From Lomentospora prolificans (lineage: Eukaryota > Ascomycota > Sordariomycetes > Microascales > Microascaceae), in the NCBI GenBank assembly GCA_029532625.1, contig JARFXM010000007.1, positions 744,001 through 808,000 on the forward strand: a stretch of 64,000 nt of DNA. Direction: 5' to 3'. Of this stretch, positions 37,000-49,366 are shown piece after piece (the first letter of the stretch is position 1; each line of letters starts with the position of its first letter). Position numbers and translations under genes: made by a program. Under the pieces are notes generated by a model that worked only from the letters and a program-made list of their open reading frames with translations, ran no database searches and was not told the DNA's origin.

Positions 37000-39540
37000 T
37001 TAGACACGGCAAAGACGGCCGTTCTGAGTAGGAAGACCAGGATACTGACCCTCAACGTACCACTCATCGCTACCAACAGCCAAGTTGGCGTAGAAGAGAC
37101 CGGTAGGATCAATCCTCTTCTTGAGCGCAAGAAGCCTAGCATACTTCTCGGTACCGTAGAACGACTGCTTGAAGTTGGGCTCGGTCACATCGCTCTCGCT
37201 AGCGTAGGCACCTGAGTTGGGAGCCGCATCACGCCACGGCTGCATCCAGTTCTCTGTCATATCAGCGCTGAGCTCAGCGACCTCAGAGAGAGGGGTGCCC
37301 TCGTCCCAGTTGCGGACAGCGATGGCGAACATGGCCGTATCCCGCCAGGCGGGGTTGACAGCATTATCGGGGAAGGGGCCGGGACCTCCAGTGATGCCGA
37401 AACCGAGGAGCTGGCCACCACGATCAACAACGGACTTGAGAGCGTTGAAAGTGGTGTTGAACTTGGTGGCGTCGACAAAGTTCTCGCTAGGAAATTGTCA
37501 GGCGTGGCTCTTATTAAAAGTTTATCTGAATTTAAGGAGAGGGGTATTAAGCTTGGCGAAAACTCACGTGGGGAAAAGACGGCCGGTAGTTTTAGCGGCA
37601 GCACCTCCGACAAGTTCCTGTGGAAAACCAGCAGACCAACCCTTGTAGAAGCTGTCGTGCTCAGAGTATTCGGGGTTGACGTCGATCCCGAGAGCGGAAA
37701 GCTTCGCCAAGAAGGGAGCGATGAGATCCTGAAGCTCAGCAACAGTCATGCCAGGAGCCCACCAGGGAAGCATGGTGAAAGTGACATCATTGGCACCGGG
37801 ACCGGTGTGCCAAATGTTCCAGTACTCATAGTTGAAGGCAGCATTATACGTGGGAATAGACTCCCAAAAGGCGCGGACGCCCTCCCAGAATGTCTCGTAG
37901 CTGACGGTGTCGCTGGTGCTAAAGGTGAACTTGGCAACAGAAACGACATCAAGCTTCGGGAAGGCCTTGACGGTGTAAGAAGTAGCAACACCAAAAGTGC
38001 TGCCACCACCTCCCCTCATAGCCCAGAAGAGCTCAGTGTTCTGAGTCTCGCTCGCAGTGAGGAATCGGCCATCAGGAGTAACGACTTCCAGGCTCAAGAT
38101 CTGGTCGGCACCCATGCCGTACATCGGAGACATGGGGGAGTGGCCACCACCGGCGAGGTAACCGCCGGCAAATCCGACCGTCATGCCCTCGCCACCAACG
38201 GTAGTGAGCCCATACCTCTCCGCGGCCTCATAGAGCTCCTTGCCAATAACACCAGCTCCGACCTTGAAGGCAGGGCCGGAGTAGGACTTGGTCTTGTACT
38301 TCTTGATGTAGTCAATGCTCTTGAACTCGGTGGTCCAGATGGAGAGTGCGCCAGCACCGACCGAGCGACCATTGAAATCATGGCCGGTGTTCTTAACTAC
38401 GAGACGGAGGTTCGAGTTACGAGCAAAGTTGACAGCCAGTTGAATGTGGGCGACATTGCTAGCCTTGACGACGTACGAAGGGAAGCCCCCCAGTGTGCAG
38501 CTGCCAGTCTTGTCGGCAGTCGGCATGCAAGTCAATCCCTGATATAGGGGCGACATAACGGAAGTCGGGTCGGCCTCACTAGAGGATCTCGTGTGTTAGT
38601 CATCTTGTGCCTGTTTCCCGCACCTGGACGAGGATGATTAGGTGGGAAGGAACGCGAAGCGCTTCAATTGTTGCCCGAAGGTTTTTTAAAAAAAAAAAAA
38701 TTAAGAAAAAAAGACTGGGAAAGAAGGAGCGAGGCAAATTAAGCCAGGGACGGCTGCGGGAGGAAAGTAACTTACTGGAGGTACGAATTCGTCCAGCTCT
38801 CCGTGATGGATGCGCACTTGGCAGCATTGTAGACACCAAAATCGTCATAGCACGAAGCGCCAATGGGGACGGACTTGATGAGGCGTCCACCGGTCAGGAG
38901 GTCCAGAACGGTCCAAGTGATCCAGTGGGGCCAGGAGGCGTCGCCGGGGAAGGTCTTGCACTTGGCATTGGTGTTGATCCCCCGCTTCGCGGCCTCGCTA
39001 GCATCATCTTCGCTGGCGAAAGCGAAAAGATCAATGTCACTGAGGGCGAGGTCAGTGAGGTTGGCCAGCACGGTGTCGGTCAACTGCACAGATTCTTCAG
39101 GCAAGAGATCGCCGGGGAGCACCTCCTCAGCTGGCGCCACAGTTTCGCTATTGGCCTCTGGGAAGATTAACGCGGTTCGTTAGCGGCACGAATCGGCAAT
39201 GCATGCACCTAATTTGGTAGTTGGAGGGATGGCTCGGGACGATCGGGTTCCCTCAAGAGCCTAGCTAGGAAACGGAACAGGGAAAGTAAAAAGAACCAGA
39301 ATCGAGTCCAAGAAATTCCAGTGGCATGGGATGTGCGCAGAGGATCTGCAGCGCCATGTGGTACGGAGAATTTCACAGTTGAACGGAGGGAGGCCAAAAA
39401 TATGAAGAAAAAAAAACTTGAACAAAAGTTCAAGCAAATTACGACTTACCAAGTTCGGTTCCGTCGACGACGATTGTCTGGCCCGCTGCAATGGAGCTGA
39501 GCTGCAGGCCAGCAGCCAGGAGGAGAAGTCTGCGAGACAT
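37000..39540 (-). CDS. Secreted FAD-linked oxidase, berberine-bridge type, about 656 aa
   Basis: Member of the VAO/berberine-bridge-enzyme superfamily (AA7-like), which oxidises sugars, alcohols or specialised metabolites with a covalently bound FAD and releases H2O2. Exons on the minus strand: 39540-39450, 39157-38776, 38578-37568 and 37486-37000; introns are 292, 197 and 81 nt, and all junctions keep frame. A signal peptide covers residues 1-20 (ending AAG before QT). The FAD-binding domain runs from about 187 to 365, with the FAD-linking His at 224 in KNTGHD and the GGGHS block. The second (Cys) FAD anchor of true BBE enzymes appears to be absent (GMTVGFAGG there), suggesting single-His attachment. 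The C-terminal BBE motif FYGTEKYARLLALKKRIDP is followed by the closing FYAN. Substrate cannot be told from sequence. It follows the same orientation as the GH7 and CE15 genes. Confidence 0.9.
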
Positions 39541-41692
39541 GATTACCGTGTTGGCTTGACAGCAATGAACAGATCTAAGGAATGAAATCCAACAACCAAA
39601 AGAGCGTCACGGTCAACCCAGTCCGTAGCCGAGAAGGAGGCATAACAGAAAGGAATCCGTCCGCAGGTGGAGAGATTGGAGGACTTCGATCAGTATATAA
39701 CTGCTCAATGATGACTTGCGTTCATCTAGGGTTGCTTTCTAATCTCTTCGTGATGGGCCCCATACCGCTGGGGATCCATCTGATGGGGCCTGCAAACCCG
39801 CAGGAATGCATCGCTGACCAGGCATGAGGAGAATTAGTGTCCTGGGTGGCAGGGGACGGACATGCCCACGGACTGAACATCGCGGCAGCTTCAGTGCGCA
39901 ATTCTAAATATGAACCAGATGGTCAGCCAAGCGCTGTGTATCTGCCAGCCGTTGGCCTCATCTTCCGGAGGAAGCGTAATTAATTATGCATAGCCAACCG
40001 TTGCATTGCACAGAATACTACCTCAACCAGGACCCAGTGTGGAAGAGCGAGGCGTAATAGATCAAATTCTGAGAGGAGTATCCCTCGTTTGACTGCGGTC
40101 CAGGTGCCAGAAACATCCCCCGCGAAGCCTGGCGGTGCAAAAAGAGCGCAACACGAAGACGAAGGAAACGACAGGCACTACGAAGTAAAACGAGCAAAAA
40201 AATCAATGACAGCTTCACTTCGGCCCACCAAGGAGGGCGCTCTCCGGAGAGTTGTTTTTCTCCCCGCGGTACCTTGTGCCTTTCGCTCCGGGGCACACTT
40301 CTTCTCTCTCTCAAGCTTATGCAGCCTTTTGCTTGGCGACAATTTCGCGCCATGTACCAAAGGAGGGATAGTCAGATCAGGTCGACGCGCGGTGCCGGAG
40401 GAGGTCCAAATCTAGAGTGTTCCCCCCGCCGGGTCTCCCCTAATTGTCGTGTCCCGGTTCCCCCAGAGTGTCTGAGCTGGCTGGCGACCCCACCAAGCTG
40501 GCGGTCTTCTAACCCCATCATCCCTACCTTAAGCCCTTCAGGGTTGTTTAGGCCAGGAATCCCGAAGACTACCTTCGTACATCATTGGTCCATTTGAAGA
40601 TACGAAGTATAATCAGGGCCCGCACTCGGAATCCGGGTGCATACTGGTGGATGAGTAATACTTTGTCAATTGAATTCGACTCTAGATGTGTGCAGAAGCG
40701 CAGTTTACAGGCCTCTTGGTGCAGGGATACCTTGGCTTCAGCCATATCCCCGCCGGCCTTTCGGTGTCTCGGGAAAGGGGCCCAGGGATGATTACGGATC
40801 GGAAGGATTAAGGCACGCCGTATCGATGGTCTGGAGAATGTCGTACACGGGACACGGTTATTGGCTCCCTTTTCCCCTCCCGCTTCCTGCTAGCCGACAC
40901 CACGCCGACTCGGAATCGTCAAAAGGTTACCAAGTATTACTGTAGACTCTACTCCCTTCCACACAGTATAGTCTCCTGAGACACAGCACAATTAATGGAT
41001 ATCACCAGGATACATACAGTAGTAGCTAAAATAGTAGAAAGACCCCTTTCCATTTTGGGACAGACCAACCTTGAGCCTAGCATGGTTCATATTTTGGTGT
41101 CGTCAGGGTGTCTGAGTGTTCTTCCATTGAGACAGCCCTGGCTAACACCCGATACAGGGAGATGCAAAGGATAATACTTCCTACCGACTATGTATCCGAA
41201 CCTAGTTTTGTGGCGTTAACCATCACCTTCCTCTGGGCGACGCACAGGAATGCCATTATTACAGACAGCTGGCCTTGAGTAATCGAACCAGCCTGAGGCG
41301 TATAATAATATCATTCATTAGCCCAGGAGACTGGGGTAGCAAGGATGGGCGCCCTAAGGTCAAGCATGATTCTGAACTAAATGTTTCATTCTTCCCTTCT
41401 TCACAATCGATAAGAACCGTGACAGATATCAAGCCTTTTTGGGTAGCAGAATCCGGAAGGAGGTCAACAATTGCAAATCGTGCCTAAAACGGCCCCCTTT
41501 CTCGCCCGATCGATTCGATTCAGAATATATGCCGTTGGCTCCCGAAGCATCTCGTGTGGTTATCCTCGCATCTCCCACATTCGTTTACGTCCTTTGCTTT
41601 CTCGATGCAGGCGGCTCCCTTTCCACCTCCATGCCTTAGGACGTCGGTGTGCCACTTCTTTACTTTTCACGTCTCCGCCACTCTCGTAAAGA
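39541..41692. other. Divergent spacer between FAD oxidase and PTH11-like gene
   Basis: These two genes are transcribed away from each other, so both promoters lie here. On the oxidase side a TATA-like word (complement of 39691-39700) is about 155 bp before its ATG. On the other side a CT-rich stretch (41560-41690) precedes the ATG at 41693. No coding region is recognised between them. Confidence 0.55.
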
Positions 41693-43308
41693 ATGGCCAC
41701 CAGCATGGCTGATTCGACCCTGGGCCGTCGCTACCAGCCCGTCAGTGAGTTGCCTACGACTTCCCTTCAGCAATCTGGGATCGCCATCATCTTCACCTTC
41801 AACGCCCTCGCGCTCGTCGTTTACCTCTTGCGAATTTACAGCAGAATCGTGACGAAGCAAGTCGGTATCGGTAAGCACTCGCCACCCTTTGCCAGCCTTG
41901 CAAACCCCACAAATTGTCCGTCACCAACCCCAGATTCTAACAATTTTCTCAAGATGACCATTTCATCACCGGGGCCATGGTAAGAAAATGACGAGTCTTC
42001 ACTCCAGCAATATCCCGCGGTGGATGAGTCATGAAGATACTGATCATTTCTGTCTTCGATCTAGATCTGCTCTCTCGGATTGCTAGTCCCTACCTACATG
42101 TGTAAGCTCCCGTTCCCGCCACACCCACCTGGGGAGAGAGGCAAATCACTAAACAAATAACCTGGCTAGTCTTTCGATATGAATACATTGGCTTTCCAAC
42201 GTCCGAGGTGCCCGACACCTATGATGTCGAGCCCGTCTTAATGTGGAATTGGATTATGCAGGTTCTCTACAATCCCATCCTGGCCCTCGTCAAGTCGTCC
42301 ATTCTATTCTTCCTGCTTCGCCTCGGCGGTCATCGCCGTCGCATCAGGTGGGCGATCCTGAGCCTGAACACCTTCAACTTGGCAATGATGGTCGCCGTCT
42401 TCCTCGTCGTTATCTTCCAGACCATGCCCGTCCGCGCCTACTGGGACCGCAGTATCACCCCTGATTATCAGATCGACGGGCCCGCGTTCTACATCAGCAC
42501 GGCCATCATCACCATTATCACGGACTTTCTTGTTTTACTCCTGCCCTTCTGGATCTTTTTGGGCCTGAAGATGCGTCTTGCCCCCAAGATCGGCATAATT
42601 TTGATCTTCCTGATAGGTGGGGTGTGAGTCAAAAGATACTTTCCTCCTTAGCCAAACCTTGGGTGCCGAATACCCATAGGAGCATTCGACTAACAAAACG
42701 CCAATTTTGGATAATAGTGTAACGGCCGTCGGAATTGTCCGAGTGCACGAACTTCGCAAGAAATTCTACAATATCGAGCCAGGCTATGACTCTCGAGATG
42801 GCATCGGTGATACCCTCAGCACAGTCGAATGCTGTCTCGCAATCATCTGTGCGTGCGCTCCTGCCATGCGACCTCTCTTCAAGCGGTGGCTGCCCGGTCT
42901 CTTCACCAACGATTCGAGCCGCGACCAATATGGATACAATGACACTAGTGGCGCCATCCGCACAGACTACGGCACCAATTTGCGAGCGAGGAGGGGTCAC
43001 ACGAAGACTGGAAGCATTGATGAAATTGGCCTCGATACTCTCAAGCGTTCTGGGCACACGGAAATTCGCGGCCACTCTCCCGACGGCAGTGAGGAGGAGA
43101 TCATGACATATAACGGTATAATCAGGACTACCAACGTTAGCTTATCCACCGTCTTACTAAACCCAAGAATTATGCTGATGTGCCACCATAGATCCAGGTA
43201 TCCTACAACGAAGCTTCAGATGCCGAGGGAAGCAATAGGCCGAGTCGATATACTGGAGAGTCAAGTACAGGAGATTTTGAAGCGCAAGCTTCTAAGAGTG
43301 CGGTGTAA
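41693..43308 (+). CDS. PTH11-like / fungal rhodopsin-domain membrane protein, about 409 aa
   Basis: Seven-helix membrane protein of the fungal rhodopsin-domain (SAT4/PTH11-like) family; some members act as receptors during plant-surface sensing, most are uncharacterised. Six exons: 41693-41870, 41954-41979 (26 nt), 42065-42101 (37 nt), 42170-42623, 42718-43135 and 43192-43308; all junctions keep phase. The spliced protein has the family signatures YLLRIYSR in helix 1, DDHFITGAM, ALVKSSILFFLLRL in the central helix, FQTMPVRAYWD and DFLVLLLPFWI, and a cytosolic tail with NIQVSYNEASDAEG. The last intron (43136-43191) is inferred from recovery of this family-like tail; without it the frame runs to 43342 with poor sequence. 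No CFEM domain precedes the helices, so it is not of the classic PTH11 CFEM type. Ligand and role are unknown. Confidence 0.88.
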
Positions 43309-45204
43309 CAGTAAACTGAAACGGAATGGAGAAAATGAATAAACGATGCAAGTCATGTAAAGGTGTTGTTTAGATTATAAAGCGTCCAAGTCAAAGAAAA
43401 GTCACGATGTACAAGCGTAACGTGCAACAAGGAATTTTGTTTTGTATCACAAATTTCCCCGGTGACGTGTGCTTAAGATATACTAAACGCCTGTTTTCCC
43501 TCAGAAGTAGCTTGATTCCGGAATCCTTGAAAATCCTCCACCGGGTCGGCCCTGTTGGAATCATTGGACTCTCCCGGCGCGTCCTCTTCCCCTTTCTTGG
43601 AGGCGATAGCTTTTTGGCCTACCCTTGAATAAAATTCCTGAAGGTTCAAATCGATACACTTGCTTGATACTGTACGGTCAGGATTTTCCGTTCTCGTAAT
43701 AATCTTCAAAGCTAAGCCCTGCGAGCACTTACGGCAGTTGTCATCCCCGGGCCGTCGATTATCCGTGCCACGCACCCCCACCCGTATTGCACAGACGATG
43801 CCGACCGTGCGGAACGCTGTTCTTGCAGTAGACTGTTGATGGCTGGCTAGAGGTGTCAAGGAGACGGGTCTTTTTTATACTGCTAGGTCCTATCTACCGA
43901 AGCCGGTTAAGGGAATACGCAACAGGAGTTATTTTCAGACTCAGACATGCCCATGCGCCTGGTTTTGTCTTCATCAAATCTGTGGACAACTACGAACCCT
44001 AACCCGAAGCACCTCCTCCACCCGAAAGGATCCGCACCGCTGGCATTCGGCCACTAGTTGATCTATGCGAATCGCAGGGTCGATCTTCCAGCTATCAGCC
44101 AACTTTCTTCTTTGCATCTGTAAATGTCCATGGGGAAATCGAGTTTCATGGCAAATGATCTTACCCTGGACTCAACACGAGCTCGCAGCATATTATCGGG
44201 GGCTCGCGATTCTGTTCCGGGGACAAACTGTATCTAGACCGACGTCGATGTTCCTGAAGATTAATTTCCTATATTAATATTCGTCTGGATAGAGACTAAC
44301 AGCAGAACCTCTTATGTTGTTTTTGCGCAAATCACCCCAATGCAGCCAGCTGTTATTCACTGGGCGCTTGAGACGCGGTTTCATGAGCCAGCAGGATGGG
44401 TCAAGGGGGTGCGCTTCATAAACCCCAAGGCCCTGTTGAAATAGGGCTTGATCGGCCCTACAAGGTTCCATCCAGTCATTCAATGGAACGCTAAGAGATA
44501 CTTCGTCCGGAAAGATAGCCGAACCGGGTAGTTGTAGTTGCCGATACCCATGCCATAAGTTGGATCTACGTTAACTGAGGGGGCGAGGGCGAGGTATGTC
44601 TCCAACTTTTCTCGTGAAATCTCCCGTTGTAGAAAGACTTTACGACGCGCCGTTGAAAGGGGGAATATGTTCCACAGTACCTGTTACAAGTACGGTGCAG
44701 TCTGCCAAATCGGAAGCTGCAATCCTGCTGCGAATCCGTGTGCAGGGGTTAGAAGCTGGGGATTTTCCTTTTCTTACCGCGTGCTTCCTTCCGCGTGCCA
44801 TGCTTTCCCCTTTCTTCCTATGGATGGATACGAGTAGTCAAAGTCCACCATCCACTTTACTACTCTCCTATTTTTCGGGAAGTGCAAAAAGCGCCCAGAC
44901 AGTGGTCACCCAGGCCCTAGCCCCCCATAAACGCAGTCCTGGGGTGACCAAGGAGTTGACAAAAGGGAGGGACTGAATTCGGCGATGCTCGAGCGCGGAC
45001 GAAAAAGCAGAGGCGGATGGCTGACTTCGGACATGACCTCTAATTTCCTATCTTGGAAGTCACGTGAACCGGACTAAATCCATCAGCTTCCAGCTTGGTG
45101 ATGGTCGTCGTTCTCATCTCCTTGGCTTTGGCAGTGTATTCAGGAAATAATCGCACATAAGAATAGATGGGAGAACTGTACTTCCTTGGAAATTTGAATT
45201 TGCA
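43309..45204. other. Intergenic, no gene seen
   Basis: Both strands carry only short or low-quality frames (up to about 128 codons, 43473-43859 minus; 126 codons, 44596-44976 plus). Neither shows a motif. The left end holds the 3' untranslated region of the PTH11-like gene. Confidence 0.55.
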
Positions 45205-46324
45205 TTGGCCAACGCCCACTCGGAGACATCCGAGTCTCACCTCGCAACGACTGATCTGAACATGCTCAAGAATGCATGGCGCTCGCCAACAAGAACACTG
45301 GTTTCCAAAATGCCTGCGTATGCACCATACTTCAATGAGAATGTCCCATTCAACGTGACAACAGCGGATTCTGCACCTGCAAAGACCTTGAAGAAACGAC
45401 ATGCATCGACAAGGTCTGCATCCGGGGACACTCCCTTGCTTGATATACCAGGACCGCACATCCCGCTCCCAGACGACGCCAAAACCTTCAATTTTCCAGA
45501 CGGCCGTAGGATGGGGTACAGCGAGTACGAGGACCCGAATGGCCGGCCCTTTATCTTTGGGCACGGGATTCCCGATTGCCGTCTCGACTGTGCAGCGACC
45601 GAGAACGACAGAGCGATCGCTCAGCGCCTTGGTATTCGGTGGATTGACATCGACTCAACTCCGGATCCGAACCGGACTATCTTGAGCTAGCCTCAGGACG
45701 TGCAGGATCTCATCAACCACCTAAATCTGGACACTTATAACGTTTTAGAGTATCGGGGGGTACATCGTACGCGTTTGCTTGTGCCAAGCTGTTACCTCGG
45801 AGAAGCTACGATCAGGGGGATATAGTGCGGCATGGGCCCGCAAGATTCCCCCACTAAGGATATGATTTTTGTCAACTGGGCAGCCGGAATTGCTTGGAGG
45901 AAGGTGCTCTAGGTTATGGAAGCAATTACTAATCATGCCATTGTTAGCAAGGTACAAGATCCCGACCGATCAAAGACTGAAGCAATATTTAGGCAACAAG
46001 GGAAGTACGCGTCTGGACCTGACAAGGTGTTCTTTGAGAAGGAGGAAACGATTCAACTCCTCACCGACATCTGGAGGGAGGTTTACAGGCAGGGTTCAAC
46101 GGCCGGTCACTTGCAGGATGACAAATTAGTGGATCTTGGAGAGTGTGGCCCACGGGAAGGTCAAGTTCTGGTATGGAGATAGGGACGTGAATACCCCGGC
46201 CAGCCAGAGGCAGTATATGGCTGACCGAATACCTGGTGCTACTATCGCGGTGTTTCCGGAGAAGTCGCACTTTACTGTCTGGGACCATCTTGAGGAGGTA
46301 CTAGAGAGTATGCTGAAGGACTAA
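45205..46324 (+). pseudogene. Alpha/beta-hydrolase pseudogene
   Basis: An alpha/beta-hydrolase-fold enzyme in pieces. The first frame (45205-45690) covers FPDGRRMGYSEYEDPNGRP, the HG oxyanion motif (FGHGIPDCRL) and AIAQRLGIR, then stops at TAG 45688; the usual glycine-rich segment after the strand is missing. A second frame carries PQDVQDLINHLNLDTYNVL. A third holds the nucleophile elbow VSGGTSYA with Ser at 45753-45755, then continues badly. From about 45916 comes a helical cap region, and 46136-46324 gives the final part with the catalytic Asp (GDRDVNTP) and His (KSHFTVWDH), ending MLKD. So all three catalytic residues survive while a stop and at least two frameshifts break the gene. Substrate is unknown. 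Confidence 0.82.
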
Positions 46325-48800
46325 AAAGGGGCATGGACTTTCGTATACTTAGGCATTTTGTATGTTAGAGATACCCTCTTCGCTCAGTCGATAGTTCAAC
46401 GCACAGTAGCATACGTTTTTAAAACTATCACTTCGTCGCCCACCCAGGACTGGGTCCCAACTGAGCAGAGACCCTTAGACCTAGTAATACTCCCGGAGAA
46501 TTCAAGATCTCTCCGAGTATGCGATCGTTGAGATTGGGCCTGGGAACCTCCTTCTGGCGTCAGGTGATCACCAAGATGAGTATATAGAGCGCGGACTGGG
46601 GATTGACATCAATCCCAACGCCAGGTTTCGACGAAATCCGTAGATCACAGACCACTGCTTCCACGCCGCTATATCCTTCCACTATATAGCAAAGGCAACT
46701 ATCTCAAGCTCGCCTTCTTCCTTCTCCTCTAGGAGTAGGTCTTCAATATAATTTCAGCAATATACTTCCCATATTCCTATAATATCGAGGTGGCCAATTT
46801 TGGATACTAGGTGGCATGGATAGCTGGTCCAAGCTATAATTGCACCCTCTCTATCGTCAGGCTTTACGGACCCGAGTTCTATAATAAGAATGACTCCTAA
46901 ACCAAAGCTTAGCACTAAATTTAGCAGATAGCCCACTGCCACTTGATGGCTATGGTTAGAGCCTGTAACTGTAAACGTTCATGGCGAAGGGACATGTCCA
47001 ACTAAGCTAACTTCACCACAACGTCACCAACTATAAAGCCGTTCTGCTAGAATAAGCACTGGCCTACGGGCAGAAACTGTGCGCTGGCTGTGGACGAGAC
47101 GTACCTGGGAGACATCGTGCGCAAGTGCTGGGGGTTGAGGTATGAAGATGTAACGGTAGTCAAGAATTGGTGGCTTTTCTGGTTCAAGGGGCGAAGTGTG
47201 CATAGGGATGATAACCTGGAGTGGTTCGATGCTACAAGCCTTCCTATATGTTTGAGGGAAAGGCCCTAGCAGGTAGCCCCTACAGATTTAGAGAACATAA
47301 CCGGGTTTCGTTACTTTTTGACTACGTCAATTGCATGAATGAATGGGTACCAAACTAGTAGTACTAATCAGGCATCTGGAGAGTGCCATACTCGTATGTT
47401 CAAGTCCAAGGTTCCAAGCCAGCATCAAATACCCGAGGTTGATCTCGCCCCACAGAACGAACCTGGGTGGTACGTTGTTTTAAGGATCTCCCAAGGTGTC
47501 GACGTTTGGATCGTCGTTCTGGTGGAGGGAGGATGGTGCGGTTAGGGATGGCTTGGACGAGATGGGTATGAAAAGACCACCAGTTCCCGAATTCATTCTT
47601 TGATAGCTTCTAGATGTGGAGCAGTAATGGAAGAGCCACGGTGGTCCAGGTTGTGTCATGTACGCACAACTATTTGCGGTCAAGGGATTTGTCAAGGGAA
47701 GCCTGGTCATTAGCGTTAGTTATAAAACTAGCTGTACTATAGACTTGTACACCTGGCTGTTGCTAAAAAATTGATACATACGTAAAGATGGAGCTTCTGT
47801 GACATCCTGAGTATTGCCACAATACTGCTCAGTAAATTACATCCACTGCGACGTCTACCACCTAGGGCCATGCAAGCACACCTTAATCCTGCCTCCCAGC
47901 CGGAGGTGAGAGGCAGAAGCCTCTTTGGGTTCGGGATTGACCCATCCATGTCCAATTCGAAATTCGAAGCCCGTGAAACCCACTACGAAGTAGACCAAAA
48001 TTGAATAGGAGAACGTTACGTATACAAAGGTGTCAAAAGAGGTTCATGTGACATTCCAAGACATTCCAACCACTGACCACTAACACACACTAGGCAATGG
48101 AACAGTTGATGCTTATTCTTCACATTAGATAAGCGAGGAATTTAGACAGTTACAGCAAGCTTGATCGTGTGTATACAAGAGGTGTATTGGAGAGTCTCAA
48201 GAGAACGTTCCTGAATGATCATGAGTCGACTACTAGTGAGCAGAAGGAATAATTAGTGCTATAAAAGTGTACGGAGCGTGTTTTAACTAGACCCGTCTGA
48301 TTTTCGATCTTCGTCAGTGCCCCTGATCCTAGGCTGGAGGGCTGTTTGTGAGTTGATTGTGGGTTCATGCTAGGTTGCAAGTGATCGTGCGTTGAGAGTA
48401 TCCTGACATCATGCCAACAGAGCTGCCCCACAAAATCAGAGTTATTACTTCGTATGAGGGGGTCCCACTACGAAATTATCAACTCACGCGCTGAACACAC
48501 ATTTGAGAATTTAGAAGGGATGGAAGTACTCCTTCAGCGTGGTAGAGTGGTGAGGGACATGTTCACTACTGGAACCTTCATTACGACCTATTACATCAAT
48601 GAAGTCTCCGCGACCGTGGCGCGATTCTCGGAGTGTTCGTCACCTCATCTCCTCAAGTCTCTCGCCAAAAAAAAAAAAAAAAAAGAAACTTAAAAGGGGC
48701 CTATGGGCGTCTTCTACCTCGACTAATTCTGCTTTCACAAACCAAACTTGAACAAATCGCAGAAATAAATCATTCTTCAACACAATAATCCCATCCCAAC
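46325..48800 (+). other. Spacer with weak coding relics
   Basis: There is no intact gene. Two plus-strand stretches look like decayed exons. About 46525-46640 reads AIVEIGPGNLLLASGDHQDE then GLGIDINPNARFRRNP. About 47085-47265 reads DETYLGDIVRKCWGLRYEDV then KNWWLFWFKGRSVHRDDNLE. I recognise no family, and stops separate them. An A18 run lies near 48667-48684, and a short A- and C-rich leader precedes the gene at 48801. The rest shows nothing. Confidence 0.35.
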
Positions 48801-49366
48801 ATGGCCAGTCGAAACCCCGAATCTCTTAGCAACGAGGGAGAGTTCCATGCTCGCGTCCCTAGGTCCGAACCCATGATGAAAGGCGGAGTAAGTTCTACCC
48901 CTTTAAGGCTGCGACCTAATAGCCTGGCTAATTTCCGTCACAGCATGCCCCTGGGGTACACGTCGGCAATGACGCCGTCCGCGAATTCCACGCGGAGATG
49001 CACCCCGCCGGTACCGCCCCAAAGGAGAGCAGCTTCTGGCCACACCCCCAATATGAGTCACCCGGACAAGCGTTCAACCCCCAGATGGAGCAGTCGACCC
49101 GCACGGAAGCCTCAGACACCCTTCGCGGAGCCACGAGTGCGGACGTGCACCAAGGTTGGGGACATCCTGGTCAGGGCACAACAGCGAAGGATTTCCAGGG
49201 CGGCCACGGCGACAGGACAGGATTGACGGGCGTTGGAGCCAATAAGAGCGATCCTATTCGGGAGAGGAGGTTGGATAGAGATGTGCCCGCGGGGTCAAGG
49301 GGGAAGCAGAACCCGGATAACATCCAGCCCGCGTCAGAGAAGCTTCCTGAATCTTTTGACGTTTAA
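48801..49366 (+). CDS. Small hydrophilic conserved protein, about 169 aa
   Basis: Two exons (48801-48887 and 48944-49366) are joined across a 56-nt intron in phase 0, so KGG is followed by HAPGVHVGNDAV. The product is rich in Gly, Pro, Asp, Glu, Gln and His, without Cys, signal peptide or membrane helix, and is likely intrinsically disordered. The N-terminal half has a pattern I associate with short conserved hypothetical proteins of Pezizomycotina (SLSNEGEFHARVP; AVREFHAEMHPAGTAP). The C-terminal half is a Gly-rich stretch (TGLTGVGANKSDP) reminiscent of hydrophilin or stress proteins. The function is unknown; a stress or desiccation role is only a guess from composition. Confidence 0.8.

Noticed and set aside
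37495..38547. 350-codon plus-strand open frame
   Set aside because: It is the antisense shadow of the FAD oxidase exon, which has full family motifs.
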